Under the pieces are notes generated by a model that saw nothing but the letters and a program-made list of their open reading frames with translations, was not told the origin of the DNA and did not search any database. From NCBI GenBank assembly GCA_903944895.1, contig CAJATL010000219.1, positions 1 to 64,000 on the forward strand: a stretch of 64,000 bases of DNA. The letters are read 5' to 3'. The position numbers and the translations under genes are program-made. Position 1 is the stretch's first letter. Each line of letters begins with the position of its first letter. Positions 28,295 through 38,268 of the stretch are shown in pieces. The stretch is from an uncultured Bacteroidota bacterium. GTDB taxonomy: Bacteria; Bacteroidota; Bacteroidia; Bacteroidales; 4484-276.

Positions 28295-30694
28295 ATGACG
28301 CTTTATAAAAAATTACAGGAAGCCAGAAGTGAGGAAGACGTTAAGGACGCTTACATTAAAGCTTTGGGATTACAAGGATACAGCAAAAACCTGATTGATA
28401 TCCAAACCAAAGAAATTTGGTTTGAAGCAAAAGACAATGCCAGGAATTCGACCTATGTAATGTTTACCCAACTGATGCATTACGTGCAGGATGCCTTGAA
28501 TAAAGGCCATTATCTCCCGCCTTTTTTGGCCGTAATTGATACACAAAAAGCTGCCATCATGAAAAGTGAGGATGTTTTGCCATTCCTCGCCAAAAAGACC
28601 ATAAAATGGGGTCGGTCGGCAAGTAAATACACGCAGGAAGCCTTGGATGCTATTTCGGCACACATCGGAACCCATTTTGTTTCGTTCAAAATAGAAACCC
28701 ATGAGGAGGAATTTATCAGCACCATAAAAAATGCGATTAAAAATGGTGACATCATCCGGACTCAAATAACGCCCAACAATCTTAAACAGGTTTTCGACAA
28801 GTGGGTTTTGATGATTGGACGCGAAATAAAAGGAATTTCGGAAGAAGATTATGCGCTTTTATTCTTTGCCGACATCATGCACGACGGCACTGTTTCAACA
28901 CACGACAATTTAACTGCCGCGCTGATGCACAAAAACAATGCTCCGGTTTTTTTGTTGGGCGGCAAGGTTTACGAATTAAGCAATAAGGAAGGCTATCGCC
29001 AGTTTTGGGCAATCTATCACAAACCGCCCAAAGCCGAATACCGCAACTACCTGTTGGAACGCCGCGACAGCCTGATACCATTGGACGAACGCAGTTTTAA
29101 AGGTGCATTTTATACGCCTTTGGCCGTGGTTGATAAAGCTTACGATAAACTTGCCGAAACGCTGGGCGAAAACTGGCAGCGCGAATACATTGTTTGGGAT
29201 ATGTGCTGCGGCGTTGGCAACCTGGAAGTAAAACACAGCAACCCACGCAACATTTACATGAGCACGCTCGATGCTGCCGATGTTGATGTGATGAAAGCCA
29301 CCAAAACCTGCGTTGCCGCGCAGCGTTTTCAATACGATTACCTTAACGACGACATTACCGATTTTGGCACCATTGATTACACCCTCACCAACAAAGTTCC
29401 CGAAAGTTTACGAAAAGCCATTGCCGAAGGCAAAAAGATTTTGGTGTTGATTAATCCACCGTATGCTGCAGCTACAAATCGTGGTAATACTTCTCTAGTT
29501 GGTGACGCTGAGTCTAAAAGCGGAGTTGCAAAAACCAGATTCGCAGCTAGCGCAATGTCTGCTTATGGAAAGGGTAGCAATGAACTTTATACACAGTTTG
29601 TAGCTCGAATTGCAAAGGAAATACCTAGTGCTACATTGGCAATGTTTAGTACTTTAAAGTACGTTAATGCCCCTACTCTCGCGATATTTCGTCAGGTATG
29701 GAATGCTGCATATTTAGGAGGGTTTGTTGTGCATAATAAAGCCTTCGATGGGTTGAGTGGTAAATTTCCAATTGGATTCCTAATATGGAAAACGGATCGG
29801 AAAATAAATACAGCCATTACAGAAATCCGAACCGAAGTATTAGATAAAGACGCAAATCCTATCGGAGAGAAGTCATTTTTCAATATTCCAAATAATCAAT
29901 TCCTGAGCGAGTGGATTGTTAGAGCAAAGTCAAACAAAGTAGATGTTGTACCTTTGAAAAATGCCATTACACCCGCAACTGTTACCAAAGATTTACGAGG
30001 GACGAAATGGGCTGATGGAGCAATTGCATGTATGGATTGTGCCGGGAATGACTTGCAACATGCGGAACAGCATACTGTTATTTTTTCTTCCGGTTACGGT
30101 AGTGCAGGCGGTTTCATTATTACTGATAAAAATCTTTGGCAAGCAGCTATCGTCTTTTCTGTCCGCAGACTAATAAAACCCACCTGGCTTAATGACCGCG
30201 ACCAATTCCTGCAACCAACTGAACCGCTTACCGATGAATTTAAAAACGATTGTTTGATTTGGATGCTTTTCAATCGTTCCAATCGGGCCGCCAGTGCCAA
30301 CGACCTGGAATGGGACGGCAAAAAATGGTCAATCGTCAATCATTTTATCCCATACACCGAAACCGAGGTTGGCGCACCAGAGCGTTTCGAATCGGATTTT
30401 ATGGTACAATATCTAACCGGGAAAACGCTTTCCGGAGAAGCAACACAAGTATTGGAAGCCGGTAAAACATTGTGGCAGGCTTACTTTGCACACACCGACG
30501 TACGCTCCGTTCGCGACGAACTAAAACTAAACCGCGCCGATGTAGGCTGGTATCAGGTTCGTAAAGCGCTGCAAGCCCGCAATACCGGCGGCGATTTTGC
30601 TCCGGTAAGTTTTAAACCTTTTGAAGAAGCTTACAAAGCGTTAACCGAAAAATTACAACCGCAGGTTTATGAGTTGGGCTTTTTAAGAAATTAA
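28295..30694 (+). CDS. Single-chain (Type IIG-like) restriction-modification enzyme / N6-adenine DNA methyltransferase
   Basis: 799 aa; N-terminal D...IWFEAKD (PD-(D/E)xK-like), SAM motif DMCCGVGNLE, motif IV NPPYAAA, C-terminal recognition-like region. Confidence 0.85.
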   Translation: MTLYKKLQEARSEEDVKDAYIKALGLQGYSKNLIDIQTKEIWFEAKDNARNSTYVMFTQLMHYVQDALNKGHYLPPFLAVIDTQKAAIMKSEDVLPFLAKKTIKWGRSASKYTQEALDAISAHIGTHFVSFKIETHEEEFISTIKNAIKNGDIIRTQITPNNLKQVFDKWVLMIGREIKGISEEDYALLFFADIMHDGTVSTHDNLTAALMHKNNAPVFLLGGKVYELSNKEGYRQFWAIYHKPPKAEYRNYLLERRDSLIPLDERSFKGAFYTPLAVVDKAYDKLAETLGENWQREYIVWDMCCGVGNLEVKHSNPRNIYMSTLDAADVDVMKATKTCVAAQRFQYDYLNDDITDFGTIDYTLTNKVPESLRKAIAEGKKILVLINPPYAAATNRGNTSLVGDAESKSGVAKTRFAASAMSAYGKGSNELYTQFVARIAKEIPSATLAMFSTLKYVNAPTLAIFRQVWNAAYLGGFVVHNKAFDGLSGKFPIGFLIWKTDRKINTAITEIRTEVLDKDANPIGEKSFFNIPNNQFLSEWIVRAKSNKVDVVPLKNAITPATVTKDLRGTKWADGAIACMDCAGNDLQHAEQHTVIFSSGYGSAGGFIITDKNLWQAAIVFSVRRLIKPTWLNDRDQFLQPTEPLTDEFKNDCLIWMLFNRSNRAASANDLEWDGKKWSIVNHFIPYTETEVGAPERFESDFMVQYLTGKTLSGEATQVLEAGKTLWQAYFAHTDVRSVRDELKLNRADVGWYQVRKALQARNTGGDFAPVSFKPFEEAYKALTEKLQPQVYELGFLRN

Positions 30695-30722
30695 CAGGAC
30701 GTGGTTTTATTAATCATTCAAA

Positions 30723-31073
30723 ATGGATTTAATTATGAAAACTTTAACTCTCTCTCCTAAAACAACAACTCTTATCATGCGAATTTTATCAGTAATGATA
30801 GCGATTTATGTGATAAAAGACATTTTTCATCTCTTTGACAGTTCTATTGAAAAAGGCATTTTCTTCTATTATTCACTGATCATCGCAATTGGATATTTTA
30901 TTTCAGCGATCGGGATGTGGCAATCTGCTAAATGGTCGGTGTATTTGTATTTTGTAACAACAATTGCTCTGATCCCTGCATTTATCTATCTGAATTCGTG
31001 GGATAACGGAACAATTTTTATTTTTCTAATTGTATTGATTGGCGTTTTAATAACCTGGAAAAACTTAAAATAG
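30723..31073 (+). CDS. Small hypothetical membrane protein (cargo of the R-M insert)
   Basis: 116 aa with about 4 TM segments; lies between the two phzF repeats. Confidence 0.6.
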   Translation: MDLIMKTLTLSPKTTTLIMRILSVMIAIYVIKDIFHLFDSSIEKGIFFYYSLIIAIGYFISAIGMWQSAKWSVYLYFVTTIALIPAFIYLNSWDNGTIFIFLIVLIGVLITWKNLK

Positions 31074-31117
31074 AGTTACAGCAAAACTGCTTTAGCCGCC
31101 ACGACAGGAAATTTTAG

Positions 31118-31356
31118 ACTCAAACCTCAATCTCCCCCACCAGGTAAGTAATTGCTTTTCCGCCGATTTCAACCCGGTCGCCGGACATTTTGCAGGAAAG
31201 CTCACCACCTCTTGCCGAAACCTGGCGGGCGGTGAGGTGAATTTTATTAAGCCGGTGCGACCAGAATGGCGTTAAAACCGAGTGGGCCGAGCCAGTTACC
31301 GGATCTTCGTCGATACCAACGGCAGGAGCAAACATACGCGAAACAAAATCAACATG
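31118..31356. repeat. Right copy of the ~239-bp direct repeat (3' end of intact phzF)
   Basis: Offset of 3189 bp from 27929-28167, no gaps. Confidence 0.93.
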
Positions 31357-31902
31357 TTTTCCTTTGGCGGTACCAATTACCGCGTGAAACGGGATATTCA
31401 TCAGTTTCTTAAAATCAGGTTTCATTTTCACGACCGTTTCTTCACTGTCGAAAACTGCCAGCAAAAAGTCCATGGCATGGCCGGTTTCGATGGGTTCGGC
31501 TCCCAAAGCCTCAACCAAATTAACCGGCAGACTGCATGCTTGCTGAAATCCTGCCGGGAAATCCAAAACCAGCAGATCGTCATTTTTCCGCACCCGCAAA
31601 TCTCCACTTCGCGATTTCAGGAAAATAATTTCCTTATCGTAGCCCAGATGCCGGTATAATACATGTGCCGAAGCCAGTGTGGCGTGGCCGCAAAGATCAA
31701 CCTCTGTTTTTGGGGTAAACCAGCGGATGTGGTATTCGTTGCCCTCTTTAACGAAAAATGCAGTCTCGGAAAGGTTGTTTTCCATAGCAATTTTTTGCAT
31801 CAATTCGTCGGGAAGCCAGGCTTCGAGCGGACAAACCGCGGCCGGATTTCCTTTAAAAAGCTGGTCGGTAAAAGCGTCAACCTGGAATATTTTGATTTTC
31901 AT
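31120..31902 (-). CDS. PhzF family phenazine biosynthesis-like isomerase
   Basis: MKIKIFQVDAFTDQLFKGNPAAVCPLEAWLPDELMQKIAMENNLSETAFFV...VDLCGHATLASAHVL. Confidence 0.95.
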   Translation of the reverse strand: MKIKIFQVDAFTDQLFKGNPAAVCPLEAWLPDELMQKIAMENNLSETAFFVKEGNEYHIRWFTPKTEVDLCGHATLASAHVLYRHLGYDKEIIFLKSRSGDLRVRKNDDLLVLDFPAGFQQACSLPVNLVEALGAEPIETGHAMDFLLAVFDSEETVVKMKPDFKKLMNIPFHAVIGTAKGKHVDFVSRMFAPAVGIDEDPVTGSAHSVLTPFWSHRLNKIHLTARQVSARGGELSCKMSGDRVEIGGKAITYLVGEIEV

Positions 31903-32034
31903 GTTCCATTATTTTAAGGTTCAAAAATACCAAAATAACCAATGGAAAATTGCCCGTCTAATTTTAAAATAGATTTTGGATTTTTGGATAAATGAAACCC
32001 CTTTTATTTCTATCTTTACCAAAAAATTGAAATT

Positions 32035-33756
32035 ATGAAAACAATCTCCTTTATCAAAAAAACAGCTTTTGGAATATTCGTTTTATTTTCTCTAAGCCTT
32101 TCAGCGCAGCAGCTTCAACAAATCAATCCGGGCAATCCAGCGCTTTTTGAATGGACAGAAATGCCGGCTTTTTCTACCGAGCTAAACTCTTCTGTTGCCA
32201 CCCCTGATGGTGGCTGGGTGGTTGGCGGTACAACCGCAAATACGCAGTATTATTTTTATCCTCCCATAGTTATAAAACTTTCTTCCTCCGGTGAAAAACT
32301 CTGGCAATACCCACAATATTTTGAATGGGAAGTAGGCTCAACCGACGTTTTAAGGCAATCACAGGATGGGAATTTATTCGCTTCAGGCTCGTGCCTGGCA
32401 GGTTGCGATTACGGCCCTTCGGGAACTTTCCTTCATAAGATTTCGCAGGATGGCCAGGTAATCTGGAATAAGACTTTCGTAACGGATTATTTTGCCGAAA
32501 CCGGAGATGTTTTTGAATCGGCAACCGGAGAAATATACGTTATTGGAGGCAAGCAAATGCTTAAGGTTTCTTCGGAAGGCGATAGTTTGGGAATAAATTA
32601 TTACCCAATGCTGGATCAGGATGAATTCTCATCAGGTCTTGCTTCTGATGACTTTTTACTTCTTGGCCACTGGACGGGCATATTTAAAACCGATTTGGCT
32701 GGTAACCTCATTTCAATACATACATTCAGCGGCCCTATTCAAAATATTGTAAGTCATGAAAACGGATTTCTTTTCATTGCAGGGCATCAATTGATCAGGA
32801 CTGATGGAGACCTGAATATCTTAGATCAATACAACTTCTCCACGATTATTCCATTGGATTTTCAGGCAACTGTCGAAAATAATACTTTCGTCATTGTCGG
32901 CAACAACCATATTTTACAAATTGGTTTTGATCTGCAAACCATTGCTGATGATATTTATGAAATCCCCGGAAACTTTGAAGGGACAAGTATTGCCATTAAA
33001 AATGAAATTTTGCTTATGGCAGGAAATGACAAAGGTTCAGCAAATGATTTTGCAATGACTGCAAAAACATTTTTACTTGACGGGACAACGCTGAACCCTT
33101 CTGTTGATGTGGGAATTGTAAGTTTGAGAGCGGAAAATATCCTGGCCATCAGGTATCCGCAATATCCTTTTCTTTACGATTTCAGGTGGGATGCCTTTGC
33201 TACCATTAAAAATTTTGGCAACGACACGATTAATTCCGCTAATCTTGTGTCGGATATGACAGCCATGTTTATTTGCGGGATGTTATATTATATTTTTCCA
33301 CAAGAAGGAATGATGCTACTCCCGGGCGATTCGACCGAAATTGCACTTGGTGAGATGAAGGAACCCGGCATGTATTTTCCAAACCAGACTTCGGTCGAAT
33401 ATACCTGGAAAATGCACACCATGCTTCCCGACGGTTTCATGGATCGCATTCCGGAGAACGATGAGGCATCCATCACCTTTTTGGTTGATCTTACTGTTGG
33501 AATTGATGAAAATCCGGCTTCTCAAATAAAGCTATTTCCAAATCCTGCTTCCGGTTTTATAAACATCGAAATGCCCGCCAATGATGGTTTTCGATGGGTT
33601 ATTACTTCAATTACCGGACAAGAAATATTGAATGGTTCTTCAGATCTGATAAACACCAAAGTTGATGTTAGCAATCTTCCGAAAGGATTGTATTTTATCG
33701 AAATATCCAAAAACGGCAGGAAAATCTCTGTCGAAAAATTATTGATTTCGAAGTAA
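32035..33756 (+). CDS. T9SS type A sorting domain-containing secreted protein (paralog 1)
   Basis: Signal peptide; C-terminal KLFPNPASGFINIEM...GLYFIEISKNGRKISVEKLLISK. Confidence 0.9.
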   Translation: MKTISFIKKTAFGIFVLFSLSLSAQQLQQINPGNPALFEWTEMPAFSTELNSSVATPDGGWVVGGTTANTQYYFYPPIVIKLSSSGEKLWQYPQYFEWEVGSTDVLRQSQDGNLFASGSCLAGCDYGPSGTFLHKISQDGQVIWNKTFVTDYFAETGDVFESATGEIYVIGGKQMLKVSSEGDSLGINYYPMLDQDEFSSGLASDDFLLLGHWTGIFKTDLAGNLISIHTFSGPIQNIVSHENGFLFIAGHQLIRTDGDLNILDQYNFSTIIPLDFQATVENNTFVIVGNNHILQIGFDLQTIADDIYEIPGNFEGTSIAIKNEILLMAGNDKGSANDFAMTAKTFLLDGTTLNPSVDVGIVSLRAENILAIRYPQYPFLYDFRWDAFATIKNFGNDTINSANLVSDMTAMFICGMLYYIFPQEGMMLLPGDSTEIALGEMKEPGMYFPNQTSVEYTWKMHTMLPDGFMDRIPENDEASITFLVDLTVGIDENPASQIKLFPNPASGFINIEMPANDGFRWVITSITGQEILNGSSDLINTKVDVSNLPKGLYFIEISKNGRKISVEKLLISK

Positions 33757-33785
33757 AACAAAAACGAATTTTAAAATTCTGGAAA

Positions 33786-35552
33786 ATGCCAATCTCTGTT
33801 ATTCTTATCTTATTCGGAAACTTCACAATCAAGAACTCCCACATAATTATCAAAAAAATTTCTTTGGGAATACTGGTAGTATTTTCCCTCAGCCTTTTAG
33901 CCCAACCGCCTCTACAAATCAATCCAGGCAATCCAGCCCTTTTTGAATGGACAGAAATGCCTTCCATCTATGCTGTGATTAATACCTCAGTAGCTGCTTC
34001 TGACGGAGGTTGGGTGGTTGGTGGCAGGTATTGGAATACCGATGCTTATTCTGTTCCTCCGGTTGTAATCAAACTCTCATCCACCGGCGAAAAGTTATGG
34101 CAATATCCTCAAAGCTTTGAATGGGAAACGGGATCTACAGATGTGATAAAACATTCAAACGACGGAAATTTGTTTGTTAGCGGCCGCTGCAGGATGGGCT
34201 GTTATTACGATCCAATAGGAACTTTTCTTAATAAAATATCAGAAGACGGACAACTGATTTGGAAAAAGATTTTTATCACCGATAATACTTTTTCAGTTGG
34301 TGAAGTTTTTGAAGCGGCAAATGGTGATATTTATGTACTTGCCGGCCCGCAAATGCTTAAAGTGTCGGCAAATGGGGATAGCTTGCTGACCCAATTTTTT
34401 CCAATGATTTTTTATGATGTGTTTGCATCTGGCCTTGCAACTGAGGATTTTTTGCTACTTGGCCATTTAAACGGGATTTACAAAACCGATTTCGATGGGA
34501 ATATCATTTCAATCCATGAATTTATTGGTCCGGTAAGTAATATAACCCGGTGTGATAATGGATATGTTTTCAATGGAGTACATCTTCTGATCAAGACCGA
34601 TGAGGAACTAAATACCGTTGATGAATTAGATATTTCCACGATTATTCCAAAGGGTTTCCAGGCAACTGTAAAAAACGAAAAATTCATCATTGCAGGCAAT
34701 AACCATATTTTACAAGTTGATTTTGATTTTCAAATCATTGCCGACAATACTTACGAAAATTCTGGAAACTTTGAAGTGACAGATATTTCGGTGGAAGATA
34801 ATATTATACTCCTGGCAGGAAATAATGAACATTCATCGAATGAAATGGTAATGGCTGCAAAGACATATTTACTTGATGGCACAAGCCTGAACCCCTCGGT
34901 GGATGCAGGAATAGTTAACCTCAGAGCCGAAAATATCATTGGTGTGAAGGATCCAAATAACCCACATTCTTTCGATTTAAGGTGGGATGCATTTGCTACG
35001 CTTAAAAATTTTGGAAACGACACGATTAATTCCATAAATTTTGTTTCGGTGATGCTTGAAAATATAATTTGCAGCGAACGGTATTACCAGATTCCACAAT
35101 CCAACATGATGCTTTATCCCGGCGATTCGATCGAAATTACGCTTGGCGAAATGCAGGAATTCAACTTGTATTGTCCAAATCCAACAATAGCCGAATATAC
35201 CTTGAAAATGCACACCATGCTTCCCAACGGGTTCATGGATCGCAATCCGGCCAACGATGAAGCATCCATCACCTTTTTGGTTGACCTTACCGTTGGAATT
35301 GATGAAAATCCGGTTTCTGAAATCAGGATATTTCCAAATCCTGCATCCGGATTTATAAACATCGAAATGCCCGCCAATGATGTCTTTAGTTGGGTTATTA
35401 CTTCAATTACCGGACAAAAAATATTGAATGGTTCTTCATATCTGGATAACACCAAAGTTGATGTTAGCAGCCTTCCCAAAGGATTGTATTTTATCGAAAT
35501 ATCCAAAAGCGGCAGGAAAATCTCTGTCGAAAAATTATTGATTTCAGGATAA
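33786..35552 (+). CDS. T9SS type A sorting domain-containing secreted protein (paralog 2)
   Basis: Full-length similarity to 32035-33756; near-identical C-terminal domain; exact start uncertain. Confidence 0.88.
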   Translation: MPISVILILFGNFTIKNSHIIIKKISLGILVVFSLSLLAQPPLQINPGNPALFEWTEMPSIYAVINTSVAASDGGWVVGGRYWNTDAYSVPPVVIKLSSTGEKLWQYPQSFEWETGSTDVIKHSNDGNLFVSGRCRMGCYYDPIGTFLNKISEDGQLIWKKIFITDNTFSVGEVFEAANGDIYVLAGPQMLKVSANGDSLLTQFFPMIFYDVFASGLATEDFLLLGHLNGIYKTDFDGNIISIHEFIGPVSNITRCDNGYVFNGVHLLIKTDEELNTVDELDISTIIPKGFQATVKNEKFIIAGNNHILQVDFDFQIIADNTYENSGNFEVTDISVEDNIILLAGNNEHSSNEMVMAAKTYLLDGTSLNPSVDAGIVNLRAENIIGVKDPNNPHSFDLRWDAFATLKNFGNDTINSINFVSVMLENIICSERYYQIPQSNMMLYPGDSIEITLGEMQEFNLYCPNPTIAEYTLKMHTMLPNGFMDRNPANDEASITFLVDLTVGIDENPVSEIRIFPNPASGFINIEMPANDVFSWVITSITGQKILNGSSYLDNTKVDVSSLPKGLYFIEISKSGRKISVEKLLISG

Positions 35553-35559
35553 GGTAATC

Positions 35560-37602
35560 TTACCTCACCACAATTTTTCGCACCACTTTTTCACTCTCAG
35601 CCTCTGCCACAAGGAGGTAAACACCGGGCTGCAAGCCTGAAACATCAATATTCACCTTCATTGAACCGGTGGTGCAACTGATTTCTGGCAACTCGCTTAC
35701 GATTTGTCCAAACTGGTTGGTTAGTTTCATCAAAAGGTTCGTTGGTTTGGGTGCTGTTACTGTTATTTGCGTCGAACCTTTGCAGGGATTTGGATAACAT
35801 TCGCTGATTTGAATCTGGTTTTCATTGTGGTTTTTCTCATCAATCCCCAAATAAAGCGTAGTAAATTCCGAAACATTATAATTGGTGATGTACTTGTAGC
35901 GAACCGGAGCAGTTGGATCGTTTTGATTCATATCCAGATAAGTAACCGGAATAAAGTATTGCTGATAATTTGTTGAAGTATCGTTATAAAAAACGTAGTG
36001 TGATAAACTCTGAAAAAATGATTGCCACATCCCTGCCGAATTTTCAGTCATATTATAAGGTTCTTCAACCCAACCTTCGAGTTGAGTAAGATTGTATCCT
36101 GAGGAAATCCCCCGGCAAAAAATATCAGGTTGAGTGTTTTCTTCAATTGAGGGTAAGTTTGTATCGTTCCAGGTTACGAACATGAACTTCCCATCCCAGG
36201 ATGAGGCAATCTGAATCCGGTTATCTTCGGTAATATCGTCAAAAGTGCCTCTGAAAGTTGTAAGCCTACCAAGATCAAAAGCCCACCAGTCATCACTATA
36301 AATCGAAATGAAAATATCCATTGCCGACATAAACATTTTTGTTTCATTATAGGGATTTTCTACTTCGTAACGTTCTGTCACAACCGAATATGGAGCTTCG
36401 CCGGTTATTCCGACCACCACAGCAATGTGTGGATTTCCTAAATAATCAACATGCAAATCAAAATCATAAGCTGTCGTAAATTCAATTTCATCCAAAGGTG
36501 GGATAGGCAAACCGAACAACAGTTCAAGTTGGTCATCGGTGAACAAATTCTGAACACCGCTATTTCCATTTTCACCTGCCAAAGCTACCGGAATCGGGCC
36601 TTCCCAGGTTTCGCCACCGTCTTCGGTTTTCCATAAAATGGGATAATACGAGCGACCTGCTGAGATTGGAACGCTGCCATTATCTGCCAGAACCCCGATC
36701 CAGCCATGCATTCCATCAGGAGCAAAAGCAACTTTGGTATCAATCGGTGCGCCTTCCTGTGTTGTAGGTAAATCGAGTAACGAGCGCTCAAATTCAAAAT
36801 CCTGGAGCGCATTGTTCCAGGTTCCATGATAAACAACGATATTTCCGGCATAAGCAAACGCGCCAGTCGTCCAGATACTATTGATGTCGGTAGTCCAGAT
36901 TTCGCCGGTTTGGGTAATGGTGTAACCCTGCGGCAGGTAACACATTGCCGGTACTGTGGTATCGGAAAAAATGAAACTTTTAGTGGTGTCTTCGATGTTT
37001 CCGATGTTGCCTCTTCCATGAACGATGGCTCCCCAGATATCATTGGTCTGGAAAAGCGCCGGGGCAAAATACGTCACAAAAGCATCGTCAGGATTGGTAT
37101 TTCCGGGCGGATTATAAATGGCTCCCTGCGGAAATCTTGCTGCATCCAGATAATAGGTTCCACCGGAATTCATTTGTGCAATGTAATATTCGATCTGGTT
37201 GGTCCAGGTTAAGCCACAATCCGTCGAAATGTCGTAACTTAAATCGCCGGAATATCCACCAGGGTCGAGTACTCCGCCATTTCGGTGAATATTTATGATG
37301 GTATTAAGATTTTGGTCGGCCCAAACCAGCGTTCGCTGCCCGCCGGAATATCCTGCACTATAAGCATTCGCCGAAGATCCGATCGAAATGATGTTCAGAT
37401 CATTTATTTCAGAACCGCTTTTTACAGGAGAAAGTTGATGGTGTGTTTTTCCAATGGCAGGGTTGTTTAAAGGCTCAATCCCAATCATTTCTTTTGAAGA
37501 CGCTTTCAAGGATTTCAATCCACTTTTCAGGCGATAGTTTTGCGGGAAAACGCCAAATCCAAAAGCAAAAAGAAGAACGATTACTAAAACTGACTTTTTC
37601 AT
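35560..37602 (-). CDS. T9SS type A sorting domain-containing protein
   Basis: Signal peptide MKKSVLVIVLLFAFGFGVFPQ; C-terminal SECYPNPCKGSTQITVTAP...GLQPGVYLLVAEAESEKVVRKIVVR. Confidence 0.88.
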   Translation of the reverse strand: MKKSVLVIVLLFAFGFGVFPQNYRLKSGLKSLKASSKEMIGIEPLNNPAIGKTHHQLSPVKSGSEINDLNIISIGSSANAYSAGYSGGQRTLVWADQNLNTIINIHRNGGVLDPGGYSGDLSYDISTDCGLTWTNQIEYYIAQMNSGGTYYLDAARFPQGAIYNPPGNTNPDDAFVTYFAPALFQTNDIWGAIVHGRGNIGNIEDTTKSFIFSDTTVPAMCYLPQGYTITQTGEIWTTDINSIWTTGAFAYAGNIVVYHGTWNNALQDFEFERSLLDLPTTQEGAPIDTKVAFAPDGMHGWIGVLADNGSVPISAGRSYYPILWKTEDGGETWEGPIPVALAGENGNSGVQNLFTDDQLELLFGLPIPPLDEIEFTTAYDFDLHVDYLGNPHIAVVVGITGEAPYSVVTERYEVENPYNETKMFMSAMDIFISIYSDDWWAFDLGRLTTFRGTFDDITEDNRIQIASSWDGKFMFVTWNDTNLPSIEENTQPDIFCRGISSGYNLTQLEGWVEEPYNMTENSAGMWQSFFQSLSHYVFYNDTSTNYQQYFIPVTYLDMNQNDPTAPVRYKYITNYNVSEFTTLYLGIDEKNHNENQIQISECYPNPCKGSTQITVTAPKPTNLLMKLTNQFGQIVSELPEISCTTGSMKVNIDVSGLQPGVYLLVAEAESEKVVRKIVVR

Positions 37603-37715
37603 TGTAAAATTTTAGAGGTTTGCCTTACAAAGATATGAAGTTAAACCAAAATTTGAGAATTAATAATTCCTTTTTCGAAAAGGATTTTAATTCTACTTTA
37701 ACATAATTAAAAAGA

Positions 37716-38192
37716 AACCACAATAGGCACCCCCCGATAGCTATCGGGGTTCACAATAGAAATGATGTTTTATGACTATCTGGTATAGTACCCAAAAATT
37801 CTTTTATGCTATGCCAACAAAATCTTTCTGAATGAAACTGAAAAAGAATTAAAAATGCATTTTTTTGGCCTGAAAGGCCTAAATTTCAATAACCTCCGGT
37901 GAAACCGGAGGAAAAGAAATGTCGTAAATCCAAGAACCCTGAAAGGGTTGAACCCTTTCAGGGTTGTAAACGATCTTCTTATTTTGTCCGTGGGCGATGC
38001 CCACGGTTATTGAAATTTAGCCACGTTGTGGCTTTCTTAGGTAAAATATGCGATACTCGTATTATGTTTTCAACAAAATTGTTTCGTTTCAAATCTTAAA
38101 AATACCGGCAGATATTTATCTATTATGTTGTAAAAATTCTGGCATGTACTTTTTCTTCTAATTCTATGTGTTCTATTGTGCCTATTGTGGTT
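37716..38192. repeat. Intergenic palindrome cluster bounded by 15-bp inverted repeats
   Basis: Outer AACCACAATAGGCAC (37716) / GTGCCTATTGTGGTT (38178); inner TAAATTTCAATAACC (37880) / GGTTATTGAAATTTA (38005); six short hairpins between or beside them. Confidence 0.75.
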
Positions 38193-38225
38193 CAAAATAC
38201 TGTAGTAAGGAAGATTTTACCCATA

Positions 38226-38256
38226 AAAAAAGCCCGGCATTACGCCAGGCTTTTTT
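38226..38256. terminator. Terminator hairpin at the 3' end of the tricorn-like gene (bidirectional appearance)
   Basis: AAAAAAGCCCGGCATTACGCCAGGCTTTTTT. Confidence 0.65.
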
Positions 38257-38268
38257 GAGTTAGATTTT

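Noticed and set aside
38226-38256. Terminal hairpin as a transposon end
   Set aside because: Flanking A and T tracts and position right at the gene 3' end fit a rho-independent terminator better.
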